From Lathyrus oleraceus (lineage: Eukaryota; Streptophyta; Magnoliopsida; Fabales; Fabaceae), in contig NC_066581.1 of assembly GCF_024323335.1 (NCBI RefSeq), positions 185,148,830 through 185,212,829 on the forward strand: a stretch of 64,000 nt of DNA. Direction: 5' to 3'. The position numbers and the translations under genes are program-made. This document shows positions 11,341-23,127 of the stretch, one piece after another. Position 1 is the first letter of the stretch. Each line of letters opens with the position of its first letter. Under the pieces are notes generated by a model. The model had not been told where the DNA came from, did no database searches, and saw only the letters and a program-made list of their open reading frames with translations.

Positions 11341-12040
11341 CGACTTGTCGAACACTGGTATTCATCGTCCACCCACAGTGTCGACTTTCCATTTTTAAGA
11401 ACTCCCATACTCATCTGGACTTTTCTGCTCCATCATCTTGTATTCCCAACTCGTCTGTACTTCACGGAGATCGAACTCCTGGGATTCATACATACTTTCC
11501 AATCATCAGACTTTGAAGAGTCTTCTTGATTAACTTTCCAGGACCGTCGTCGTAATCCTCCACCATTTTTTCACCGTTCAACTATCCCTTGCCCCTGATC
11601 AGGCTCTGCAGGGATCTCTTGTCAAGAAGGTTCTCATTACCACCGGCAAGTGAATGAAGATATCTAACAATACCTGTACGAGAGATTGTTAGATAAAAGC
11701 GTGCCCCAGATATGCCCCAGGTGTTTCAATATTTCAAAACTTAGGTCACTCAAACTTCCGAGTAAGATTTCCAGATTTCAATCTCATAAGCATGCATCGG
11801 AGGGGACCTCTATGTTTCAAAACGTAAATATTCTTATCAAAATAAACGGATGTTTTCGTAATCAAAACGGTAATGACACAAAAACAAAATTTATTCGCTT
11901 TGAACACACGCTTTGTTGACTGGAACAAAAGATGGCTCACAACCGAGCAACACACAGGAAGCAAACCCTGGAAAGAGGTGATTGCACATAAAAGGAAAAA
12001 ATCTATCCTAATGGCAACGTGAAACCGTGATCTCATCGGG
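11341..12040 (-). other. Element A non-coding region between 3'-UTR repeats and pol remnant
   Basis: I find no gene. It contains an 11-bp perfect inverted repeat (TATCTAACAAT at 11661-11671, complement at 11685-11695, 13-base loop). It corresponds to the region after integrase in B. Confidence 0.55.
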
Positions 12041-12410
12041 TTCCAACTCAGTTACCCCTCATATGTCCTCAAGACTTTCCGCACTTTCCGTCTTCTGAAC
12101 AATACGCTTCCGATTGGTCTCTGTCGGAGATTCTCCAAGTCATCATGAGCACAAACGATCATGCTGGACGCAGTTGTTCGTTTCATTCCCTCTTTTGCCT
12201 GGACCGCCCTTTCGGGTTTCAGTCCACCGGGATACCCTTTTTTGCCCAAGTCGCCCTTGCGGGTTTTCAACTTGCCGGGTGTACAAATTCTTTTCATTTT
12301 TATCCCTAACTTTTGCCCGAACCTTTCTCTTTTTCTTGGTTCACCGGGATGCCCATTTTTGCCTGGACTCTTTATTATTTTATTTTTTTTGTCCAGCGGG
12401 TCTCTTTCAC
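12041..12410 (-). other. Region after pol with GNRA-type mini-hairpins
   Basis: In element sense, CCCGAAAGGG (12207-12216) and CCCGCAAGGG (12254-12263) each form a 3-bp stem with a GNRA tetraloop. The equivalent region of B has the same pair at 40914-40923 (GCAA) and 40958-40967 (GAAA). No coding sequence is apparent. Confidence 0.5.
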
Positions 12411-14320
12411 GAAGTATTTTCTAACTGCGTCCGCATTCACAGGGGATGGAAAATCGTCGTCATCCGTGGTCATTAACAACATGGCCTGGTCTGAGAAAAC
12501 CTTCTTGACCAAGAATGAGACACTCATAACTGTTTATCCATTTGCCCCATGATCGTCTTGAGGAGGAAGGATCCTTTTCAACCAACTCTTCCACGTGGTA
12601 CGCGCGAGGTCACACTTACACAACACGCTTCATTCCTTGGGTGCAACTGCCCCAAGCCAAGTAACTGTCAGCCCTTTTCCTCAGTTGGACCCAACGTGTC
12701 ATTCTGAGTCCTTATCCATTCAGTCTTCTCTGATTTCTCACACATCTGTGCGGAAGACACTGCCCCAGGTAGATGCACATCCCAAGGTTCGATACCCAGG
12801 ATACAGACTTTGTGTTCAATCACCATTGCTGGTGCAACCAACTGTGATCCGGGAAGCACTACCTTATTCACCTTATCCTATTCCCCCTCAGACATCGGAA
12901 TCCATTCGGATTCAGGGTCAGGCCCCTCCTCCGGGATTGGTCACTCTCAATCTTTCGATTTGAGTACCTCGAGATGTCCTCATCAGGGCTCTCAAACTTC
13001 CTTGGTTGGTAACCTTCCATGGGTTGCTACTAGCTTCTCAAACACATACCTGATCAGATCCATTTTGGACATCCACAAAGTGGTATGAATCAGCATACAC
13101 TGTCTCAGTCAACGAGCAGCCTATGCCAAAGTACATCAAGTTTTTTCGAATAGTGAGTGTATTGTTTCACAGTCGACAAACTTTTTGCTTAGGTAAATTG
13201 CATACTATTTTCGACCAGACTAGTCATGCTGACCCAATACGCACCTTATAGACCCTTTGAGGGCTGTCAAGTACCAGATTAACAATCATCCCCCCTGGGA
13301 AGCATCGAAATCAGAAGTTCCTGCAATTTATCCTCTCGTCTTCTTTTTTTTTTTTTCAAGTACCCTTTGGCAATTATTATCCTACCTGACCGTTTGATTT
13401 TTTTTATTTTTTTTTTTTTGCAGGATCAATCTTGATTCCTCTGATTTACTCACAACAAGCCTCGGTAGCTTGATGAACAGCACTCCATAAGTGCACTGAT
13501 TCGGGCTCAACAATGTGAGTTATCTCAGCCGGCCGATCAACTTGCCCCTGTCTACCGGATGCCCCTGTTCTGCTTGGGACTTTGTCATCATGTCCTCAAC
13601 AAAGTCACCGTAGACCTCTGATACGTGGCACCGGCCTCTTGTGACTGAACGACATCTCCTTAGAACAAGAAGGTGCCCCTTGTGTGATGGACCTGGTTTA
13701 CTTCATATCATCTGGCAACAATTCAAATCTGATCTTGGCCAAGAAGCCATCCATGACAGTAAACTGAGCATTATAACCAGCCAATACCTCGTTGTACCGG
13801 GAATCAATCTTCAGATTAGCTCTGTTCACGTCTTGGTGGTCCATACACATTCTCTCTTTCTCATCCTTTTCTGGCCTCAGCTTCCGCTTCTCTGGAGAAC
13901 AGTCCTCTCTTAAGGGTAGCTTGTGCCCCACAACATTGGTATCCCACCTTGGTGTATCTAGATACAACCAGGCACACATATCAACCTGCTCTTTTAAAAA
14001 GGGACACCATTCTGCTCTTGACTTGCCTCTGAAGCGGCCTCAACTTTTCACTTTCTAACCTCGGCGGAGCTTGGAGTAACAATCTTGAATCGCTCCTCGT
14101 GCGGTTGAATCACCTTCTCCTCTTATTTCAATAACCTGGCTAATTCCAGCAAATCACAATTTTCTCCGCCTTCTTCTCTGGCATGATAGATCGGATTGTC
14201 GAAGTCATACAGAGGTGTAACCAAATTGTTATCGGTGAGATCAGGAGAGTAATCACTTTTGAGGTTGGAACGAGACAAAATCAAAAGGAAATAGCACGCA
14301 AAACATTGCCATTTTTATTT
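12411..14320 (-). pseudogene. pol: Element A pol remnant (pre-RT, RT, RNase H, integrase fragments)
   Basis: Similarity to B's pol survives in order but with large deletions and many frame breaks. About 14310-14130 matches the segment before RT. About 13979-13698 keeps an RT-like stretch (RMCMDHQDVNRAN, then FTVMDGF). Near 13600-13580 the motif expected to be Y-V-D-D reads Y-G-D-F, so the catalytic pair is lost. About 13290-12990 matches RNase H, and 12600-12411 matches the end of integrase. It cannot give a working polymerase. The source looks like an Ogre subfamily distinct from B. Confidence 0.82.
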
Positions 14321-14502
14321 GTTTTTAAAACTGCAAAAATAAGCGAAAAACAGGGAACACTGCCTTTAATTACAAAAACATCCATTTATTACTGATGCAA
14401 AATGTTGCAAAATGAAACACATGAGGTGGCCCTTACAATGGACCAGTACGCTTCGGGCAAAACGTATGGCTTTCATGCAAACAAGATTAAAACACAGAAA
14501 TA
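14321..14502 (-). other. Probable Ogre-type intron region of element A
   Basis: It lies between the 430-codon ORF and the pol remnant, as the spliced intron does in B. A GT follows the last sense codons of the ORF. I cannot fix both splice sites. Confidence 0.35.
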
Positions 14503-15795
14503 CTACACTTCTGGATGAGTGACAGTGACGCTTTTGGAGGCCTTCCCGTTGCCTGGTACGCACGACTTTATCCACAACTCGAGTTCACGGTGACTGTCGA
14601 CATCCTCTCCCACTGAACGGGCACGATCAGGATCCAGCATTCCTGCACTGACAAAGGTGTATGGTGGGCGACATCCTCTATTTGGTCTAGACGACTCTTG
14701 ATCTGGCTGATAACCGACCCCAAACATGTCTGCTTTTACCACGATGTCAATGATCCTTCCCCAGCCTTGGGCCTCTTTGTTCTTCACCAACTCCAGAGCT
14801 TGTTTATAAGAAGAAATGGACAGCTTCTTCTCTTTCTCAGCGACAAAGGCATTCTCCACCTGGACGGTTTCAATTGCTAGGCTGGGTGCTTCACATCTTA
14901 CATCGTCCATTTCTACTTTCTTCATCTTCTGGGTCGTGTCTTTTATCAATGCACACCCCTCTTTGGTGACGGTCGCACAACGAATATCAACAACAGGGAA
15001 AGCTCCATCCTGCATCAGAGATTTTGGAACCACAGACATTGGAACCTTTAACTGATTCTCCTCAGTCGCTTCCATTTCTCTCCTGTTCTTTTTCACCATC
15101 TTTACCTTTACGGGACCCTGCCTGGATACGGGGTTGACATCCTCATTCATTATCTGTCCCAAGCTGATAGTCTTGGAGTCCACCATATCTTGGACAATAT
15201 GCTTAAAAGCTCTGCAACCCTCAATGCTGTGTCCGGGTGCTCCAGAGTGAAACTCACATTTGGCACTCTCATCATAGTTGGCAGGCCTCCGCTGCTGTTC
15301 TACAGGAATCAAGATCCTCGGTCGAACTAATCCCAGATCCCTCAACCTCCTGAACAGAAGGGTATAAGTCACGGGTGGCTCCTCAAACTGACGATCCTCC
15401 TTCTCCTTCTTCACCCGGCTCTTAGCTCTCGGTGTCTTCTGTTGAGGTGACAGTTGTTGCTGTTGAGCAGGTGGATTGTTGACAGGAGTGGTTACAGTGG
15501 CAGCATAAGGGTGATAACGATCTTTACTATGTTCTTTCTTTGCGGGCACACCAACTGGCTCAACCTCCTTCTTAAATGGACCACTGTCGGAGGGTTTCTT
15601 TGCTACAGTACCAGAAGGTTTGTTCACTTCGGAGGACGGAGCCTTCCCCTGAACTTTCTCCACTATCAGCCACTTCTCAATCTTTTCCAATCTCTCAGAC
15701 ATGGCTTTCTGCCCCTTGGCAAGTCCTTGCACAACACTGAACAACTCCCTCATCATCTCTTTTAGTTCAAGGATGTCGGCGTTGGGAAGATCCAT
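14503..15795 (-). CDS. Intact 430-aa chimeric gag/pro-derived protein of element A
   Basis: The only full-length open frame in A runs from ATG 15795 to TAG 14503. Residues 1-45 look like a coiled coil (repeated Leu/Met/Glu), as at the start of Ogre gag. Residues 50-135 are Lys/Pro/Gln-rich and disordered. Residues 140-200 match the gag C-terminus with an unusual knuckle C180-x2-H183-x5-H189-x4-C194. The rest matches the segment after protease in B (SSYKQALELV... like SFASYRDAKL...). The capsid core and the protease Asp-Gly-Ser site that should lie between are absent. It may bind nucleic acid through the knuckle (inference). It has no stops although the rest of A is broken. Confidence 0.85.
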   Translation of the reverse strand: MDLPNADILELKEMMRELFSVVQGLAKGQKAMSERLEKIEKWLIVEKVQGKAPSSEVNKPSGTVAKKPSDSGPFKKEVEPVGVPAKKEHSKDRYHPYAATVTTPVNNPPAQQQQLSPQQKTPRAKSRVKKEKEDRQFEEPPVTYTLLFRRLRDLGLVRPRILIPVEQQRRPANYDESAKCEFHSGAPGHSIEGCRAFKHIVQDMVDSKTISLGQIMNEDVNPVSRQGPVKVKMVKKNRREMEATEENQLKVPMSVVPKSLMQDGAFPVVDIRCATVTKEGCALIKDTTQKMKKVEMDDVRCEAPSLAIETVQVENAFVAEKEKKLSISSYKQALELVKNKEAQGWGRIIDIVVKADMFGVGYQPDQESSRPNRGCRPPYTFVSAGMLDPDRARSVGEDVDSHRELELWIKSCVPGNGKASKSVTVTHPEV

Positions 15796-16918
15796 CAGCT
15801 TGGATTGGTTGACCCCCAGCAGGTTATCTGAACAGACGAGCTATGCGCACCGGTTGAATGCTGAAACCTACAAAACAGCAAATGGGTTAGTATGACTCAC
15901 ACATGCAATGTCTGCCCGTACTAGGAATATTCTGTCCTTTGATTCCGGTTTCATCGAGACAGATAAAATTTATCAACAACATTCTGACATCTGGATGTCT
16001 CTCAACCTGAGTCTTGATTAAAAATAATGGACCCCGAGTACGGACAGACATGAGTTGAATGCAAATGGATGCGAAATGATATGATGCAAATGCATGAGTG
16101 CAGGCCCCTGTGCCACCAAGTCATCTGAAGACCCTCTGCTTTTCTGAACCAGTCAATTTGCGGGACCAAGTCACCCTAAATCCAACTTGGGGAGTTCCGA
16201 AATAAACGGAACCGGAGATTACATCACCATCTTCACAGGAACATCCACTGAACGGATGACAAACGGATCCTCTGAACAAGCACTCTCACCTCAACCCGGG
16301 GATCCGAAATAAACGGAACCCGCTGATAAACCACGGACAGAACTCTGGCGTCCCAGAAATAAATGCCCACAATTCATAGTCACCATCAGTACCAAGAGTC
16401 ACCAACAAGTTAGCAACAAATCAGCAACTGTACCTGTAATGATCAAACCCTTCCCCACTTACGGGTGTCGTTTAGGCCAGGGTAAGGTCGAGAGAAACGC
16501 AGGATAAACAACCCTTTCAAGAATATCATCCTGTGCACACCCGATGTATGCACCGATAATACCCCATCAGAGTCTGAACTGCTCGTGATATCAATGTTCC
16601 GCTAAGTGGCGTACACCACCCGCTTCCCATGAATCACTCTATTCCTAGGTATCCTAGATTTCACTCACAGCCTGGGTATTGGGCCTTTTACCTCGAGCAA
16701 CTCCCACCCCAAACAGAGAGACACAGCACAACCAACAGATGAATATGAATGAATGCAAACGTTAATGCAAACAATAAATGCAAATAGTAAATGCAAATAT
16801 ATACAAATGAATGCAATAAATAAAGCAGCACAAAGCAACCAAAACCCTAAACTAGTGAGCGCTAGGAGAGACTCGCTTAGGGAAGATGGACCAGCAAGAG
16901 GTCACCTTCATTATATTT
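15796..16918 (-). other. Element A leader (no ORF1)
   Basis: About 1.1 kb between primer site and the ORF. Unlike B and C it has no ORF1, so that gene was lost. It contains two small inverted repeats around AAATAAA (GTTCCG/CGGAAC at 16194-16212; a weaker one at 16301-16319). No other gene is seen. Confidence 0.65.
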
Positions 16919-16935
16919 CCCCAGTGGAGTCGCCA
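16919..16935 (-). other. Primer-binding site of element A
   Basis: In element sense this reads TGGCGACTCCACTGGGG, two bases after the LTR end. It starts with TGG as required for pairing to a tRNA CCA end. Ogre elements are known to use a tRNA-Arg primer; I could not compare with a tRNA list. Confidence 0.85.
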
Positions 16936-16937
16936 GC

Positions 16938-19900
16938 TGTCGCATTACGCGAAAAACCGGCGGGAAAACAAGAACAACAGAGCCGCCACCGTGCGTTATT
17001 TATCCCAAAAGAGGGAAAGGAAACGCTCAGAGTAAACCTGGAAAAGACATGGTCTCGCGACCAAAGAGAATGGGATCGGGAGTCGGTTATGCGAAGGGAA
17101 GGTATTAGCACCCCTACGCATCCGTCGTACCCGACGGGATCCACGCACAATAGGAAGGAAAATGGTTGCTAAAACACTGCTCAAACACACACACACACTG
17201 GCTAAAAGAGACACAAGAAAACAAACAAGACTGAAACTGACTCGGCAGGATACCGCATCCTGGGCCTACTTAGTCTATCAGGCATAGACATCAGAGTCGA
17301 AGTAGTTCGGACTGGGGAAACGACACATGCTCGCTAGGAAGTCGCATCCTATGCATACGTATCTCCTTGGACGAAGGAGAATCAGAGCATTCGTAGCTCG
17401 GCTGACACGCACTCAAACAAACACAGACAAAGGCAAACATGGAGCCCGAATGCCAATCACTGGACTTACATCAGCATCCGAACCAACAAACACACACAGG
17501 AAACCAACTGCCAATCGCTGGACTTACGTCGGACTCCAACCAGAAAAGGAGAAACAACTCACACAAACAAAATAAAAGGGCGCTGACGCATCGCGCGAAA
17601 AACCGGCGGGAAAACAAGAACAACAGAGCCGCCACCGTGCGTTATTTATCCCAAAAGAGGGAAAGGAAACGCTCAGAGTAAACCTAGGAAAGAACATGGT
17701 CTCGCGACCAAAGAGAATGGGTTCGGGAGTCGGTTATGCGAAGGGAAGGTATTAGCACCCCTACGCATCCGTAGTACTCTACGGGATCCACGCACAATAG
17801 AAAGGAAAAATGGTTGCTAAAAACACTGCTCACACACACACACTGGCTGAAAGATACACAAGAAACTGACTGAAACTGACTCGGCAGGATATCGCATCCT
17901 GGGCCTACTTAGTCTATCAGGCATAGACATCAGAGTCGAAGTAGTTCGGACTGGGGAAACGACACATGCTCGCTAGGATATCGCATCCTATGCATACGTA
18001 TCTTCTTGGACGAAGAAGAATCAGAGCATTCGTAGCTCGGCTGACACGCACACAAACAAACAAGACACACACAGGCAAACGTGGAGCCCGACTGCCAATC
18101 ACTGGACTTATGTCAGCATCCGAACCTAAAACACACGCACACTGGAACCCAAATGCCACTCGATGGACTTACATCAGCTTCCAAGCATACAACAACACAA
18201 CAAGTTAATAGGGAGTCGGGGACTCGAGCCTATAACTGTCAAGCACACACTCAAACAAACAGACAACAAATTGCTAAGGAGTCAGGCACTCGAGCCTAGC
18301 AACTGTCAAACAACTCACACAAAAAGAAAAAGGGCGCCCGGAGAGATCAGCTCAATCTCCTGCCTACATACTTCATCTGGTATGAAGATCAGGGCGATGT
18401 AGTTCCCCTACGGAGGGATAAAGGACCTAGCCTAACCAGATAACAGAGGGAGACACAACTAGGGAGACTACGACTCGAGCCTAGATGTTATCATGCAAAT
18501 TCATCCCTAAGTTAAGGTTTCTAGCTAACTGGCACAGGGAGCCAGCCTATCCTAGACATGACTTGCACAGGAAGCAAGCCACACACACACTTAACTTGCA
18601 CAGGAAGCAAGCCAAGCAAAACCTAACTTGCACAGGAAGCAAGTCTACACTAACCCTAACTCGCACAGGAAGCAAGTCAAACAAACATACAAGCACAGAT
18701 AGCACACACTATACACAAGCAAGTGGCTCAAACAAGGGTTAGGTTTTAGTCGAGGGGTCATATCAACCTCAACAAACAAACCTCTGGAACTGGGTGAATG
18801 TGCTCTTAACCTTGCCATTGAGGGGCTAAGGTGAAGCAGATGAAAGGTGAGTGAAGATAAGACTTCACAGCTCTTATCCCTGGCCTGGGAGAGCTTAAGA
18901 CAAGAATGTGTGGGTTCAGAAAGTGGGAACCCTTCTACACATTTGAAACTGACTCAACTGTACAATTGTACAAGATCTCGGGTTTGTATCTACAATGCAT
19001 CAACACAGTGGTGTGAGCAAAACAGAAGACACACTGAATAGCAGGGGATAGGTTGCATATCCCTTGGGTTCTGCCAATTGCCTCTTCACTTAGGAGGTCT
19101 TTGACTCTGTGCAAGGACAAATGTAAACAATCACAAACATTGCCTCTTAAGGAGGACTTCAGACAGTTGCCTGGCCAAGTAACAGGCCAGGTCTTCCAGA
19201 CTACATGAAGATGAGAAATATACCTCAATGCAAATTGCTCTTAAGCAAAGCAAAGCAAAGTTCACAAGGAACTAAAAGCAACTAAAGGTACCTGAAACCA
19301 GTCAAACAACATCAGTATTCAATTCAAAGTTAAATCAAAATGAGATAGAAATCAACAGTCAACACAGTTAGCTAACTGTGCAATGCACAAGGCTCAAGCA
19401 TATGGGCCAAGCAAGCTACAAAACAAACAAGTTAGTCATGATAATCAAATCAACTCATTCAACTTGTATAAGTTTCTTTGGGCAATTACTTCTTAACCTG
19501 AAAAAAGAACTCAAACATGAGCAACAGGACCACTAGGGCAAGCCTAGGGTCAAAAGGAGATGAGAAAGTCAAAACAGCAAGTGACAAGTGTCCAAAATCA
19601 AGTTCAAACAATCAAGAAACAAACTCAATTGGTTTCATGTTCATATCAATCATCATCATCATTTCATAAGCAAAATAGGTCAAGGCATGGCATATGGAAG
19701 CTCATAGAAGTCAACAGCAAGACTTAATTCAAAACCAATCATAAGCAATTCCAAAAATCATCAAATAAATCATGATCAAACATAATCCATAGAATGATAT
19801 GCATATCAAATTTCAGCTCCATTGGATCATGGGAAGTAGGGAAATGAAAATCAGAAAGGCAGGGCAAGTTCAAACATGCTCAAAGAAGTCAACCAAACAT

Positions 19901-22523
19901 GCACCAACTTCAATAAATCATAAATCAGTGATAACATATGAGAAATGAATGGGACTAACACCATGATGAACCTTAAGATGTCTACTAATCACATGTCAAA
20001 TTTCATGTCTATCCAATAATGTATGAGAATTTCACAAAGCAAATGGGAACATGTGTCACAAAAGTCAACATTTTGGCCAAACAGGGGAGAAAAATCTCAA
20101 ACAATTAGGAAATGCCACAAATAATTCCAAGAAAAATCACATGTAAACTAGACATCCATAGTTTCATTCATGCAAAAATTCAAAGCAATTTGAGGTCAAG
20201 AAGCATGGTAATGAAAATCAGAAAGTTGGACATCAATGGTGTGACACAAATTGTCACACCCTAATTCAAAAAATCATAACTCACAAACCAGCAATGATAA
20301 ATTTACAAACTCTACACCAAAATCACCATGAATGTGTCTAGTTTAAGCACAAAAAATTTGGAAGTCATTGGATAAAGCATCATCATTTCACAATTGATTT
20401 GGCAAAGTGTACAAAAAATGAGCACATGTGACAAACCCTAGCACAATTAAAAACCCCTTCATGCAAAAATTCTGGAAAAATCATGACAAATAACTAGAGA
20501 TCCGGATGAACAATTTGCAAAATGTCTCATGAATTTTGGATTAAAATTGGATGAGCTATGAATTTTCAAAGATTGAGCATCAAAATGAAATAATTATTGA
20601 AGAAAAACATGAATTGATGATTTAAATGTGTGACCGGTGGCATTATTGTAATTTTGAAGGTCACTAAGTGAAACTCTACGTTTCACTTAGTGACGTGTTG
20701 GCCTGGGATTCGTCATGGGCAATAAAACAGTGTGAGCTCCATGCAAAACAGAAAAGCAAAGCAACCAAATCGCGTGCAACATGAATTCTGGGCATTTTTT
20801 AGGGTTTATCGTTACTGTAGCAATGTTCATCATCATCAACCAATCGTGAAAAATAATTTCGCCCAGAAATGGAAAGTAAGCATAGCATTCAACTCAGCAA
20901 ACAACATACATCACAAATCCAACCATCATTTTCATGGAATCGAGCTAATATGGAAGCATCATGTAAAAACAATAATGAACATCAAACTTTAAAACCAAAT
21001 TACTTTCAGCATACTCAATCATTTTCTTTGGTTCAAAGCTTAAAATGATCATGGCAAATAGACCTAACTAAAGCATATCATGGTTTAGTGAATGGAGAAA
21101 TTCGAAAACTCACCAAACTTGATGAACAGTTGCGATTCAGAGGTTCTTTGGCTTCAAATTGTTGAAACAGATGTTGCTAGTTGCTTTAAATGATGAATGG
21201 TTGAAGACTTTAAGCTCAACAATGTTGATTCCAGCTCAAATCGTGGACTGCCATGGAAGGAAGCTTGATGAAACAGTGCCTTTCTTTTGCTTACAGTTGT
21301 GATATGGTGTTTGCTACAGCTCCAAAAATGATGGTATATGATGACAAAACCAACCCAAGCTCGTGTGCTTTGAGATTTTTTTCAGAAAAAATGCAAAGTG
21401 AAGGAATGAGAATTTGAGAGAAACTGATATTTTGATCTGGTTTTCAATTGTGTGCTAGGGCTTTTCAGAGTCAAAATGAGGTATATATTCTCTGTTTAAG
21501 GTTGGCTTAAGTTGGTTAATGGAAATGCTAAGCACAATTTGCATAATGACATGTTTGGACCAATTTTGCTAAAACCAAGCCAAATCACATGGGGTGTATG
21601 AAAGTGCACGAATTGGGCCTTGGACAAACTCCAAATGCAATTTCTGAACCATTCCAAGTGGTAAAAATGGTTGGAATTGGTTATTTCAAAAGTTCATTTT
21701 TTTACCTCACTTAAATAATTCAAGCCACTTCAAAAAGTGCCATTTTGATTGGTGAGTTTTTGATGAATTGTGATGACATATTTGGAAAGAGGGCATCAAA
21801 TGTGACTTGTAGCAAAAAACCCCAACCAATTTGGCCAAATGGTTTGGAAGATATGGCTCTTTGAAGTTCAAAATTTTTTGAGAATGATTTGATCATAACT
21901 TGCCAACCATACATGGGAATTGAGTGTTCTTGGACTTTTTGGAAATGGGAGAACAAGATCTTCAACTTTCATGTTGGGCAAAAATTCATTTGAAGCTTGT
22001 ATCATGATGTAAGTTTGAGGATCAAGACTTTCCATTTTTGGCAAATTCCAATTACAGGTCAACTTTCTATTTTTGGAAATTTCTTGTCTGGCTTCAAATT
22101 CTTCAATGATGATGCTTGACATGTTATATGAGGCTTATATGGACATGAATGAACCCTCTCAAACCAATTCCCACCATCAAATCACTGATTAAATGCACAG
22201 TTGACCAACAGTTGACTTGCTAGGGTTTCTGGTGGACTGCACACTGACTGATGACTTCTGAGCAATCAAACCTTGACCAAAACACTTCAAAAGGACCCCT
22301 AGGTCATGTGAACATGTTGGACCAACCCTAGGGCCTTGTCTCATTGGAAAATTGTACTTGCTTGCTTGACTGACTGATCTCCTGACCAGTTTGACCTAAT
22401 TCTTCTGAATGGCTTGCACTTGGGCAAAAGGGACAATGCAATGTTATGCAGTGGACCATGTTAATGTTGTGACCTAATATGAAAATGTATGTACAATGAT
22501 AGGTGCAAATTTGAGGTGCTACA
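16938..22523 (-). repeat. Element A 5' LTR (element sense)
   Basis: Copy of 2882-8467 at offset 14056, same length. Transcription would start here on the minus strand. A TATATA motif lies at 21482-21487, giving U3 of about 1 kb and a very long R-U5. TTGAC(C/T) boxes lie upstream at 22201, 22212, 22273 and 22391. No gene is contained. Confidence 0.96.
21482..21487 (-). promoter_or_regulatory. Candidate TATA box of element A
   Basis: TATATA sits about 1 kb inside the LTR start. The same core occurs at the matching place in E (62789-62794) and, as TATATAAG in element sense, in B (55081-55089). Confidence 0.5.
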
Positions 22524-22528
22524 GACAT
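22524..22528 (+). repeat. Target-site duplication GACAT, right copy
   Basis: Matches 2877-2881 and closes element A. Confidence 0.97.
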
Positions 22529-23113
22529 GCTAAATATGAAAAATCCTCTAGTATGTCTCATCATGAATTACAAGCTGCATTTGATACTTTACACTGTGAA
22601 GCTAAAGAGGCCTTTAAAAGGCTTGCCTCAAATAACCAAATTTTTATCCATTTGGAACAAAAAATTCGAGAATCCGAAAGGAAACTTGAGGCACTCAAAG
22701 CTTCTATGGTAGAAAGCACAAAAGCAGGTTGTGAGGACCTTAGAAATACGATAATCAACTATGGGTGTGATACTTGTTATATTTGGCAAGGTGAAGTAAG
22801 AAACCTAAAGACCAAAATTGACAAGGCTCTTGAGCCGAAGATTACCTTTGCAATCGATAAATCAAACTTTCGAAAAAGTATGGTTAATCCATATCAAAAA
22901 TATAAATATGTTATAAAGGATGAAGATAGCAAAGGCAATCAAAATGTTAATTTCTCTTGTCTTTATTGTTGCAAGAAAGGCCATTCCATTGCTAAATGCA
23001 GGTTTAGGAGATTCTTAGTTCCTAAAGGCATTTATCAATGGCTGCCCAAATGCAACCATCTCCTTACTAACTATTCAGGACCCAATAAGCCATTGGGTAC
23101 CTTCTCTTGTTAA
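22529..23113 (+). pseudogene. gag: Element D gag, 3' part
   Basis: Continuation of the gag frame after element A. It encodes the helical C-terminal region (SSSMSHHELQAAFDTL...) and a second zinc knuckle, CLYCCKKGHSIAKC, near 22957-22998. It ends at TAA 23111-23113. The following protease lies in another frame (-1 relative to gag). That frame is itself closed by TAG at 23125-23127, so gag and pol do not overlap here. The longer apparent start at 22496 is in A's LTR and is an artefact. Confidence 0.9.
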
Positions 23114-23127
23114 TTGCATTTCCATAG

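Larger units (their letters stand above)
2882..22523 (-). mobile_element. Element A: Ogre-like Ty3/gypsy (Tat) retrotransposon, internally deleted
   Basis: The element is 19,642 bp with two 5586-bp LTRs (2882-8467 and 16938-22523) in TG...CA form and a GACAT target duplication. Coding traces, primer site and polypurine tract all place it on the minus strand. The internal part (8468-16937) holds, in element sense, primer site, leader, a 430-codon gag/pro-derived ORF, broken pol remnants and a repeat-rich 3' UTR. ORF1, the capsid core, the protease site and most of pol are missing. With about 6 LTR mismatches it inserted recently. It therefore looks like a non-autonomous derivative mobilised in trans (inference). 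Confidence 0.96.

Noticed and set aside
12114..12963. Chain of + strand ORFs of 79-122 codons
   Set aside because: They are antisense shadows of the A pol remnant and its downstream region.
13340..13425. Long T-runs as a possible terminator or poly(A) integration tail
   Set aside because: They lie inside the A pol remnant, without target duplications or a LINE/SINE body; simple homopolymer expansion is enough.
22496..22528. Apparent start of the 205-codon ORF at 22496
   Set aside because: The first codons are A's LTR end and the target duplication; the real protein is the continuation of D's gag.
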